Assembly (NCBI GenBank): GCA_011040545.1
Contig: DQYM01000079.1
Span: 1 to 5,787 of the forward strand
DNA: 5,787 nucleotides
DNA from: Candidatus Bathyarchaeota archaeon
Lineage (GTDB): Archaea > Thermoproteota > Bathyarchaeia > EX4484-135
Direction of reading: 5' to 3'
This document shows, piece by piece, positions 1 through 5,147 of this stretch. The notes beneath the pieces are model-generated. The model had not been told where the DNA came from and did no database searches. It saw only the letters and a program-made list of their open reading frames with translations. Positions within the stretch are counted from its first letter, which is position 1; every line of letters starts with the position of its first letter. The position numbers were made by a program, and so were the translations under genes.

Positions 1-327
1 CCTTACCTTGGCCGTTGTCCCATCTATCAATATGGGCCTATCCGTCCTATCGGCCACGAAGTCAAGGAACCTCACCATGGCCCTAGGGCTCGATGCTAGC
101 ACATCAACCATGCATGGGTTGCCAGTCCTATCTGAGAGCTCCTCCTGCATCGCTATGAGCTCCTCAGCCCTCCCGACATCAAATACGCCCTCATTGGGAT
201 CCCTAACGATCTTATGGCCATGGTAGAATATCGTGCCTATCAGGACCGTTGGGTTCTTGCCCACTGGCCCCCCTAGCCTAATGCCAGCGATCTCAACCTC
301 ACGGCCACCGAGCTTAGGGCCCAGCAT
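1..327 (-). CDS. mtrH: MtrH-like methyl-tetrahydromethanopterin methyltransferase, N-terminal part (runs off left edge)
   Basis: The 109 codons visible translate to the N-terminus of the MtrH family, the soluble subunit that moves a methyl group between (methyl-)tetrahydromethanopterin and a corrinoid protein. I recognise the family from residues 19-31 (GGPVGKNPTVLIG), the block TIFYHGHKIV at about 32-41, EELSDRTGNPC around 63-73, and LDFVADRTDRPILIDGTTAKVR up to the edge. I chose the ATG at 327 because a GGTG ribosome site sits about 9 bases upstream. In-frame ATG 333 and GTG 339 are alternatives, and a TAG at 360-358 limits extension. No other mtr subunit is visible, but the downstream side of the gene lies outside the window. 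In non-methanogens such proteins can serve as stand-alone partners of corrinoid proteins in methylamine, betaine or C1 metabolism. The family call is strong; the physiological role is inferred. Confidence 0.9.
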   Translation of the reverse strand, partial: MLGPKLGGREVEIAGIRLGGPVGKNPTVLIGTIFYHGHKIVRDPNEGVFDVGRAEELIAMQEELSDRTGNPCMVDVLASSPRAMVRFLDFVADRTDRPILIDGTTAKVR

Positions 328-358
328 GACCATGCCCACCGAGGGCCTTCCCCACGCC

Positions 359-370
359 TAAAAAAGCATT
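359..370 (-). promoter_or_regulatory. Possible TATA box for the mtrH-like gene
   Basis: On the minus strand an AT-rich box (CTTTTTTAG, centred near 362-364) lies about 26 bases before a possible transcript start near 337-340. That would give a leader of about 10-14 bases ending in GGTG, like other leaders in this window. The competing box is the near-palindrome at 405-414, which would give a longer leader. Weak evidence. Confidence 0.35.
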
Positions 371-404
371 AGCCTAGGCCAGGGGCCAGTAGGAAGCCAT
401 AATG

Positions 405-414
405 CCTTTATAGG
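405..414 (+). promoter_or_regulatory. TATA box of tRNA-Ser, near-palindromic
   Basis: CCTTTATAGG is centred about 30 bases before the first base of the mature tRNA-Ser, the usual archaeal distance allowing for a short 5' leader. Its reverse complement, CCTATAAAGG, is also TATA-like and points toward the divergent mtrH-like gene, so it may work in both directions. Confidence 0.6.
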
Positions 415-438
415 GGGCCCAGGGCTAGAAAGCGTGGA

Positions 439-527
439 GCCGGGGTTCCCTAGCCTGGTAAGGGGTGGGCCTGGAGAGCCCATGGGCCGAGAGGCCCTCG
501 TGGGTTCAAATCCCACCCCCGGCGCCA
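439..527 (+). tRNA. tRNA-Ser (anticodon GGA), intronless, CCA encoded
   Basis: It folds as a class II tRNA. The acceptor stem GCCGGGG (439-445) pairs with CCCCGGC (517-523), followed by discriminator G524 and an encoded CCA (525-527). The D stem is CCC/GGG (448-450 with 462-464). The anticodon stem TGGGC/GCCCA (466-470 with 478-482) encloses the loop CTGGAGA, placing anticodon GGA at 473-475, which reads UCC and UCU. A long variable arm (GGGCC, GAGA, GGCCC) follows, as expected for serine. The T arm is GTGGG-TTCAAAT-CCCAC (500-516). No intron is present at 37/38. Confidence 0.96.
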
Positions 528-592
528 CATATAGCTGAGCTTTGTGCTCAAAAGGCCCTATCACGTTCCTACTTAAAGCTGGGCGCTTAGGT

Positions 593-607
593 GGCGTTTT
601 TAATGCC
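593..607 (+). other. Small hairpin with T run between tRNA-Ser and the 232-residue gene
   Basis: GGCGTT and AATGCC can pair (six pairs, one G-T) around a three-T loop. The five-T run (597-601) inside it could act as an archaeal-type T-run terminator for the tRNA transcript, or as an A/T promoter box for the next gene. Both readings are weak. The rest of 528-690 contains no recognisable gene. Confidence 0.2.
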
Positions 608-652
608 TGCTTCTACAACAAGCCCTTAACACGCCAGTAGTTAGCTAGGCTA

Positions 653-662
653 GGTGAGGTGG
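653..662 (+). promoter_or_regulatory. Strong Shine-Dalgarno-like sequence that does not fit the GTG start
   Basis: GGTGAGGTGG resembles the archaeal consensus GGAGGTGATC but lies about 28 bases before the first conventional start (GTG 691). In the same reading frame, which is open from 658, a CTG at 664 would sit 6 bases after GGTGA. A weak A/T box (CCTTAAC, 624-630) is placed to start a transcript near 653. This suggests, without proving, that translation begins upstream of 691 at a non-standard codon. Confidence 0.3.
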
Positions 663-690
663 CCTGGCCTTCCACAGGTACGCAGCCGTA

Positions 691-1389
691 GTGAAGAACC
701 TAAGGGGCGTTATATACTCGTGCCTTGACGAGGGGGCCTTCTCAAGCAAGCTATCTTGGCTTAGGAGGCGCTTTAGGTACCGTAGCCTTGGCCTCCCACC
801 CTGCATGCTTGAGCGCTACGGCCAGGTCGTGAGGGGCATGCTTGGGCCTAACCTAATAGAGCTCCACGCCCCCCTGCCTGGCCTAGAAGGCCTCATAAGT
901 GCGTACTCAAGGATCCTCAAGCTAGGGCAAGATGTTATTGAGGCCTACTGCTTTGCATCCATCTACGTATCGCCATTGATGGTGCTTGGAGAAGGCTGCC
1001 TAGGTGCCCTAGGCCCCCTCATCATTGATAGGGTCTTAGTCGGTGGGGAGCTCACCGATAAGGATTACAAGCTACACATGAGGATAGCAGATTACACGGT
1101 CCTAGACTTCTACCTATGGGCTACCTCCTCTGCTCAAGAAGCAGTAATGGCCCTTTCTAGAGGCGAGGATATTAAAAGGCTGCTTGAGGAGCGAAGGGAG
1201 CGTATTGAGAAAGACAAGCATCGCTACTGGCGTATTATATCAGAGCAGGGGAGGCCATTAGTGCTATACCTTGATTTGCTCCCGCTCCTAGCTGCTAACC
1301 TAAGCCCTGAGGAGGCAGGCGAGCTTGTAAGGAGCTATGAGAGCTTGGTCCCTGCTACGTTAGCTATTGTCTCCGCTATTGTAATCTAA
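691..1389 (+). CDS. Uncharacterised 232-residue archaeal protein
   Basis: I do not recognise this protein. It has no Walker motif, zinc ligands or Rossmann loop. A basic cluster lies at residues 25-32 (RRRFRYRS), and there is a moderately hydrophobic helical stretch at about 85-115. A strongly charged helix at about 155-185 (LEERRERIEKDKHRYW) is followed by a hydrophobic segment (about 188-201) and a hydrophobic tail (217-232) ending in AIVSAIVI. The pattern suggests a mostly alpha-helical, possibly membrane-associated protein. Codon use matches the neighbours. GTG 691 is the first ordinary start in the frame, but it has no good ribosome site or TATA at the right distance. The frame is open back to 658, where a CTG start at 664 is possible. 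Its TAA directly abuts the stop of the convergent Nudix gene. It appears to be a single-gene transcript, and its function is unknown. Confidence 0.72.
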   Translation: MKNLRGVIYSCLDEGAFSSKLSWLRRRFRYRSLGLPPCMLERYGQVVRGMLGPNLIELHAPLPGLEGLISAYSRILKLGQDVIEAYCFASIYVSPLMVLGEGCLGALGPLIIDRVLVGGELTDKDYKLHMRIADYTVLDFYLWATSSAQEAVMALSRGEDIKRLLEERRERIEKDKHRYWRIISEQGRPLVLYLDLLPLLAANLSPEEAGELVRSYESLVPATLAIVSAIVI

Positions 1390-1782
1390 TCAGCAACTCG
1401 GCTGAGGAAGAAGGCCAGCATCCCTTAGTGCTTTTCTAGTTACGCTCATTAACCTTAGCTCCTTCAGGGCCTTAAGGTCATGCCAGCAAGCATCTTCAAC
1501 ATCTGGGCCAGGCCTAACGGTTGTACTAAGGGGTGTAGCTCTAAAGCAGATGACGATGTAGTGATAACCAGGCCCTATTAAATTATAAACCCCAAGTAGC
1601 CTTTGTATTTCTATCTTGATCCCAGTTTCCTCAAGTGTTTCCCTTCTTGCAGCTTCCTCTGCAGTTTCTCCTAGCTCTATTAGGCCAGCAGGCAGGGACC
1701 AGCTATTTACCTCTGGCTCACGACCACGCCTTACCAGTAGCACGTGCCCTTGGTAGACGACCAGGGCTGATGCAGAGGGCAC
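1390..1782 (-). CDS. Nudix hydrolase (ADP-ribose/nucleotide pyrophosphatase type)
   Basis: A small single-domain Nudix protein that would hydrolyse a nucleoside diphosphate linked to another moiety, using Mg2+ held by the Nudix box. The box is complete: G-x5-E-x7-RE-x2-EE-x-G is read as G, LIELG, E, TAEEAAR, RETLEETG, covering roughly residues 33-54 from the GTG start. Before it, SWSLPAG is the classic lead-in, and VLLVRRG is the first beta strand. Length, about 130 residues, is normal. The substrate cannot be told; ADP-ribose, NADH, dinucleotides or nucleotide sugars are all possible. I prefer the GTG at 1782 because GAGGAGG (1792-1786) precedes it. A TTG at 1794 would add four residues (MRRP) and absorb that ribosome site. 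The promoter is probably the shared TATA element at 1818-1828. Confidence 0.92.
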   Translation of the reverse strand: MPSASALVVYQGHVLLVRRGREPEVNSWSLPAGLIELGETAEEAARRETLEETGIKIEIQRLLGVYNLIGPGYHYIVICFRATPLSTTVRPGPDVEDACWHDLKALKELRLMSVTRKALRDAGLLPQPSC

Positions 1783-1817
1783 TGGCCTCCTCAAGGCACT
1801 AGGTATTCTGCTCAGAA

Positions 1818-1828
1818 GCCTTATAGGC
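1818..1828. promoter_or_regulatory. Near-palindromic TATA element for divergent transcription
   Basis: GCCTTATAGGC reads CCTTATAGG on the plus strand and CCTATAAGG on the minus strand; both are acceptable archaeal TATA boxes. Starts about 26 bases away on either side would lie near 1849 (rightward) and 1797 (leftward). Each would leave a leader of about 14 bases containing a purine-rich ribosome site. The element's centre, 1823, is exactly 41 bases from ATG 1864 and 41 bases from GTG 1782, which supports both start choices. Confidence 0.6.
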
Positions 1829-1850
1829 CTCGCTAGGATGCCCTACTAAC

Positions 1851-1857
1851 GGAGGGG
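1851..1857 (+). promoter_or_regulatory. Ribosome binding site of the small membrane protein gene
   Basis: GGAGGGG ends 6 bases before ATG 1864, an ideal Shine-Dalgarno match and spacing. It fixes the start of this short gene, whose reality might otherwise be doubted. Confidence 0.75.
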
Positions 1858-1863
1858 TTCAGG

Positions 1864-2163
1864 ATGCTTGGTCAAGCTACGATGGGGCTTGCCCTCTTAA
1901 TCGCCTGGTTAGTTATGTACGTACTCCTACTGGCTGCCTGCGCCATGATATACAAGGCAGCTAAGGCTAGGGGATCAAGGGCTGAGGTCTGGCTCCTTGC
2001 CACGCTTATACCAGGCATCGTGGGGCTAGCTATCATGCTTGTCCCATTTATATTCCCGCAGGATCCAAGCACCATGTTCTGCACTATATTTGGCGTTCTC
2101 CTAACGGCCCTAGGGCCAATACTATACCTAGTGGTCGGGGGCGTGGCTAGCGATGCTGAGTAG
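1864..2163 (+). CDS. Small three-helix membrane protein, first gene of the sugar-phosphate operon
   Basis: This 99-residue protein has three hydrophobic segments, at about 7-29, 42-64 and 71-93. TM1 and TM2 are joined by a basic loop (KAAKARGSR, 31-39), suggesting that loop is cytoplasmic and the N-terminus external. The third helix contains LGPILYLVVG, which resembles the last helix of small PLDc_N-type membrane proteins, but the match is too short to assign a family. No catalytic motif or cleavable signal is evident. It has a TATA box, a good ribosome site (1851-1857) and normal codon use, and its last 11 bases overlap the mutase gene, so the two are probably translationally coupled. I infer that it works with the mutase and dehydrogenase-like proteins, perhaps as a membrane anchor or partner. 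Its function is unknown. Confidence 0.75.
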   Translation: MLGQATMGLALLIAWLVMYVLLLAACAMIYKAAKARGSRAEVWLLATLIPGIVGLAIMLVPFIFPQDPSTMFCTIFGVLLTALGPILYLVVGGVASDAE

Positions 2164-3529
2164 GCGCCTCTTCGGCACGAATGGCATAAGGGGGGTTGCT
2201 AACGTAGAGCTGACGCCTGATTTCTGTGCTAAGGTTGGGCTAGCCGTGGGGACGTACTTTGAAGGTGGATCAGTGCTCATAGGGCGTGATGCTAGGCTAA
2301 GTGGCCCCATGATAGCCAGCGCCGTCATATCGGGCCTGCTAGCTGCTGGCTGCAAGGTCTATGATATGGGCCTGGCCCCCACGCCCATGATCCAGTTCGC
2401 AGTAAGGCACTTCGGGATGGATGGTGGCATCGTGATAACGGCCTCACATAACCCACCTGAGTACAATGGCATAAAGGTCCTAAGGCCAGACGGCATAGAG
2501 CTAAGCAGGGAGCAGGAGAAGGAGGTAGAGGAGATATTCTTTGAGCAGAAGCTAAGGCCTGCTAGCTGGTCTTCCCTAGGGGCCGTGAGGGCCCTCAAGG
2601 GTGCCCTAAAGGCCTACGTAAGGGCCATAGAAGAGCACGTAGATGTAGAAGCCATAAGGAAGGCCCACTTTAAGGTCGCATTAGATCCAGCAAATAGCGT
2701 TGGCGTACTGCCAGCCCTAGAGCTGCTAAACGACCTAGGCTGTAAGGTGGCCCTGGTAAATGGGGAGATAGATGGTCGCTTCCCAGGTAGGCACCCAGAG
2801 CCGAAGCCAGAGAACCTAGGGGCACTATCACAGCTTACTAGATCCTCAGGGGCTGATTTTGGCGTAGCTTACGATGGTGATGCAGATCGCTCCATATTTG
2901 TAGATGAGCTTGGCCGTATTCAGTGGGGCGATAAGTCCTTCGCCATAGTAGCTAAGTGGTTCTTAGCTAGGTGGCCTGGCGAGGAAGTAGTAACGCCAGT
3001 TAGCTCCTCAAGCCTCATAAGGGATGTAGTTGAAGCACATGGCGGTAAGGTAGTTTGGACGGCTGTTGGCAGCGTAGTAGTATCACATAAGATGCTGGAG
3101 ATAGGCTCACGCCTTGGTGGTGAGGAGAACGGTGGTATCTTCTTTGGCCCCCACCAGCCAGTTAGGGATGGCCCCATGAGCACTGCCCTCATGCTCCAAA
3201 TACTAACTGAAGAGCGCAGGCCCCTCTCAGCCCTAATGGATGAGCTACCTAAATACTACCTCATGAAGTCGTCTGTCAAGTGCCCACATGAGCTAAAGCC
3301 CGTAGTGCTTGAGAGGCTTAGGGAGGAATTTAAGCACATGAACCCACTTACGATAGATGGCATTAGGATCTGGTTTGATGATGGCTCTTCCATCCTCATG
3401 AGGCCCAGTGGGACAGAGCCCATATTCAGGCTTTATGCTGAAGCTAGGAGCGAGGAGAGGGTTAAGGAGGTAATAGAGGAGCACATGAGGATCGTAGAGG
3501 GCATCATTAGGGAAGCCAGCGTGAGGTGA
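2153..3529 (+). CDS. glmM: Archaeal phosphohexomutase (phosphoglucosamine mutase / phosphomannomutase / phosphoglucomutase)
   Basis: A full-length (458 residues) alpha-D-phosphohexomutase that interconverts sugar 6-phosphates and 1-phosphates in the cytoplasm, feeding nucleotide-sugar synthesis. All four active-site loops are present. FGTNGIRG (7-14) is the N-terminal signature and TASHNPPEYNGIK (96-108) carries the phosphoserine Ser98. DGDADR (241-246) binds Mg2+, GEENGG (323-328) is the sugar-specificity loop, and RPSGTEPIFRLYAEA (417-431) binds phosphate. Four alpha/beta domains are implied by length and motif spacing. GEENGG is typical of archaeal members annotated as phosphoglucosamine mutase or as bifunctional with phosphoglucomutase or phosphomannomutase, so substrate specificity, and hence the gene symbol, is tentative. 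The ATG at 2153 lies inside the end of the membrane-protein gene with only a weak G-rich ribosome site, which suggests translational coupling. The dehydrogenase-like gene follows after 4 bases. Confidence 0.93.
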   Translation: MLSRRLFGTNGIRGVANVELTPDFCAKVGLAVGTYFEGGSVLIGRDARLSGPMIASAVISGLLAAGCKVYDMGLAPTPMIQFAVRHFGMDGGIVITASHNPPEYNGIKVLRPDGIELSREQEKEVEEIFFEQKLRPASWSSLGAVRALKGALKAYVRAIEEHVDVEAIRKAHFKVALDPANSVGVLPALELLNDLGCKVALVNGEIDGRFPGRHPEPKPENLGALSQLTRSSGADFGVAYDGDADRSIFVDELGRIQWGDKSFAIVAKWFLARWPGEEVVTPVSSSSLIRDVVEAHGGKVVWTAVGSVVVSHKMLEIGSRLGGEENGGIFFGPHQPVRDGPMSTALMLQILTEERRPLSALMDELPKYYLMKSSVKCPHELKPVVLERLREEFKHMNPLTIDGIRIWFDDGSSILMRPSGTEPIFRLYAEARSEERVKEVIEEHMRIVEGIIREASVR

Positions 3530-3530
3530 G
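3523..3530 (+). promoter_or_regulatory. Ribosome binding site fixing the TTG start of the dehydrogenase-like gene
   Basis: GAGGTGAG, a near-perfect match to the archaeal Shine-Dalgarno consensus, overlaps the TGA stop of the mutase gene (3527-3529). Its GAGG core is 7 bases before the TTG at 3534. No ATG or GTG occurs in frame nearby, so the TTG start is well supported. Confidence 0.7.
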
Positions 3531-3533
3531 TAA

Positions 3534-4901
3534 TTGGGCGCTAGGGGGCTTTACGTAAGGCCTGAGGACCTAGCTAATGAGGATGAGCGCTCTAAGATCA
3601 CGATCTGCGTCGTTGGCCTTGATAGGGTAGGCCTCTCAATGGCCTGCCTCTGGGCTAGAGCAGGCTTCTCCGTCCTAGGTGCCGATATCAACCCAATTGT
3701 AGTATCAGCCGTGGCCTCAGGCCAGCCCCCTCTTGAGGAGCCAGGCCTTAAGGAGGCCTTAGCTAGCGCTACTGCCTCAGGGAGGCTTAGGGCCACTACG
3801 GAGGTAAGGGAAGCTGCTGCGAGGGCAGATCTAGTGGATATAACTACCTCAGCCCAAGTAGATGAGCTTAGAAGGCCAGATTACGCCCCCGTGGTGAGGG
3901 CGTGCCGTGAGGTAGGCCTTGGCCTTAGGGAAGGCACCCTGGTCCTCCTAGAGGGCGCTCTAGCACCTGGCACGACAGAGGAGCTCCTGAAGCCAGTGCT
4001 TGAGGAGGCCTCTGGCCTTAAGGTAGGCCAAGACCTAGGCCTTGCCTATAGCCCAGCGAGGGCTAGGAGCGGTAGCGTGCTAAGGGACCTAGCCTCCCGC
4101 CCAAGGGCCCTGGGGGCCTATGATAGCGGTAGCCTAAGGGCAGCTAGGGCATTCCTAGCGACTACCACACGAGGAGGGGTAATCACCGTTTCTAGCATTA
4201 GGGAGGCAGAGGCCGTGAGGCTATTTGAGGACCTAGCTTGCCTTGCTGAAATGGCCTTAGCAAATGAGCTCGCCATGTTCTGCTACAAGGCAGGCTTGAA
4301 CCTCGCTGAGATCGCTAGGGCAGCAGGCCTAGGCCCCCTTAGGCCAGGGCTAGCAGGTGGCCAGCAGTTGGTAAGCCAAGCCCTAATCCTAGCTAAGGCA
4401 GAGGAGCTTGGCCTTAAGCTCAAGCTCGTGAAGGCAGCTCAAGCAGTAAACGACATGGTAGTTAAGCACGCCCTCAGGCTGCTAAGGGATGCGCTAAGGG
4501 AGCTTGGCTTAAGCATGAGGAGGTCGGTTGTAGCCGTTTTAGGCGTGAGCAACAGGCCAGATGTAAAGGACCCAGAGGGCTCAAGGTCAGCTGACCTAGT
4601 GAAGGCCCTCATGGGCAGGTGTAGGGAGGTCCGTGCCTACGACCCGTACTTCAGGAGCTCAGAGCTCAAGGCCCTTGGCTACCCAGCCTCAAACACGCTT
4701 GTGGAGGCAGTGGAAGGCGCTAACTGCCTTCTGATAGCTACTGGCCACACGAAGTTCAAGGAGCTCCCCCTAGAGGGCATACGCTCCCACATGGCCGAGA
4801 GGGCTGCCATAGTAGATCTAGCAGGCGTAGTTGAGCCCAGCAGGGCCATTAGGGCAGGCTTCACCTACAGATCCCTTGGGCAGGGCAAGGCTGGGGATTA
4901 A
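3534..4901 (+). CDS. UDP-glucose/GDP-mannose dehydrogenase-family protein lacking the catalytic residues (probable pseudoenzyme)
   Basis: Length (455 residues) and domain order match nucleotide-sugar 6-dehydrogenases of the WecC/Ugd family. An NAD-binding domain spans about 22-195 (ITICVVGLDRVGLSMA, with D51 ending strand 2). A central helical domain covers about 215-310 (AEMALANELAMFCYKAGL), and a UDP-binding C-terminal domain about 331-435 (VVAVLGVSNRPDVKD, VRAYDPYF, LLIATGHTKFKEL). Active enzymes carry GGxCLPxD or GGHCIPxD with a catalytic Cys; here the site reads GGQQLVSQ (275-282), giving Gln278. The usual Lys and Asn of the K-x3-N helix are Arg229 and Asp233 (VRLFED). The Glu of the PER/PEF strand is Ala175 (SPAR). 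The NAD loop GxGxxG is GLDRVG (28-33). The reading frame is intact and codon use is normal, so this is not decay by frameshift. It may bind a nucleotide sugar or NAD without oxidising it, or have a new activity. TTG start, third gene of the operon. Confidence 0.88.
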   Translation: MGARGLYVRPEDLANEDERSKITICVVGLDRVGLSMACLWARAGFSVLGADINPIVVSAVASGQPPLEEPGLKEALASATASGRLRATTEVREAAARADLVDITTSAQVDELRRPDYAPVVRACREVGLGLREGTLVLLEGALAPGTTEELLKPVLEEASGLKVGQDLGLAYSPARARSGSVLRDLASRPRALGAYDSGSLRAARAFLATTTRGGVITVSSIREAEAVRLFEDLACLAEMALANELAMFCYKAGLNLAEIARAAGLGPLRPGLAGGQQLVSQALILAKAEELGLKLKLVKAAQAVNDMVVKHALRLLRDALRELGLSMRRSVVAVLGVSNRPDVKDPEGSRSADLVKALMGRCREVRAYDPYFRSSELKALGYPASNTLVEAVEGANCLLIATGHTKFKELPLEGIRSHMAERAAIVDLAGVVEPSRAIRAGFTYRSLGQGKAGD

Positions 4902-4904
4902 GCT

Positions 4905-4918
4905 GAAATCCTTATATC
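4905..4918 (+). promoter_or_regulatory. TATA box and BRE of tRNA-Gln
   Basis: CTTATATC (4911-4918), close to the archaeal consensus, is preceded by a purine-rich GAAAT BRE-like stretch (4905-4909). The centre is about 33 bases before the mature tRNA, implying a short 5' leader. It begins just after the TAA of the preceding gene, so the tRNA has its own promoter. Confidence 0.75.
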
Positions 4919-4947
4919 AAGCCCCTCCGACCAGGAGCTTGGCTAGG

Positions 4948-5022
4948 AGCCCGGTGGTGTAGTGGAAGCATGGCGGGCTTTGGCCCCGCAGGTCGTGGGT
5001 TCGAATCCCACCCGGGCTACCA
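4948..5022 (+). tRNA. tRNA-Gln (anticodon TTG), intronless, CCA encoded
   Basis: The acceptor stem AGCCCGG (4948-4954) pairs with CCGGGCT (5012-5018), followed by discriminator A5019 and CCA (5020-5022). The D stem GTG/CAT (4957-4959 with 4969-4971) includes one G-T pair. The anticodon stem GCGGG/CCCGC (4973-4977 with 4985-4989) holds the loop CTTTGGC, so the anticodon is TTG at 4980-4982, reading CAA and probably CAG by wobble. The variable loop is AGGTC. The T arm GTGGG-TTCGAAT-CCCAC (4995-5011) differs from that of the tRNA-Ser by one base. No intron. Confidence 0.95.
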
Positions 5023-5039
5023 CCCCTAAATCGTCGGTG

Positions 5040-5064
5040 CCTACTCCCACTATCCTGGGGTAGG
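5040..5064 (+). other. Eight-pair hairpin downstream of tRNA-Gln
   Basis: CCTACTCC (5040-5047) pairs with GGGGTAGG (5057-5064), with one G-T pair and a nine-base loop, beginning 18 bases after the tRNA. No T run follows, so it is not a classic terminator. It could be a processing or stability element in the tRNA trailer, or chance. Confidence 0.3.
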
Positions 5065-5103
5065 GGCTAACCGTGGCCTTATTGGGCTAGGTGCTAAGCA
5101 AGG

Positions 5104-5146
5104 GCTAAATAGGGTTGTCAGCCCGCTCCTAGAGGAGGCAGGAGGG
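5104..5146 (+). promoter_or_regulatory. Probable promoter and ribosome site of the ATPase gene
   Basis: A weak A/T box (GCTAAATAG, 5104-5112) would start transcription near 5134 and give a leader of about 14 bases, as for the other genes here. Two ribosome-site candidates follow: GGAGG (5134-5138, spacing 9) and GGAGGG (5141-5146, spacing 1). The first is better spaced. A CTCC/GGAG hairpin (5126-5129 with 5134-5137) could cover it if the leader were longer. Confidence 0.4.
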
Positions 5147-5147
5147 C

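Noticed and set aside
8..226. Plus-strand open frame of 72 codons
   Set aside because: It lies antisense to the clear MtrH coding sequence and its translation resembles no protein.
358..564. Minus-strand open frame containing GVGFEPTRASRPMG
   Set aside because: This is the well-known spurious translation of the reverse strand of a tRNA-Ser gene.
528..690. Possible small RNA or extra gene between tRNA-Ser and the 232-residue gene
   Set aside because: I see no coding frame with a start and ribosome site, and only a weak hairpin at 593-607.
1872..2084. Minus-strand open frame opposite the small membrane protein
   Set aside because: The plus-strand frame has the TATA box, the ribosome site, a coherent three-helix pattern and overlap with the next gene. 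The antisense frame has none.
2128..3484. Several minus-strand open frames opposite the phosphohexomutase gene
   Set aside because: They are shadows of a gene with all family motifs, caused by its codon bias.
4679..4864. Minus-strand open frame opposite the end of the dehydrogenase-like gene
   Set aside because: It is antisense to the conserved C-terminal domain and has no independent signals.
3534..4901. Frameshift or sequencing error as the cause of the missing catalytic residues
   Set aside because: Flanking conserved segments stay in one frame on both sides of each altered motif, and the changes are scattered substitutions, so local indels do not explain them.
500..5014. Near-identical repeat formed by the T arms of the two tRNAs (500-516 and 4995-5011)
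   Set aside because: Shared T-arm sequence is normal among tRNAs. No integrase, flanking att duplicate or other mobile-element sign is present.
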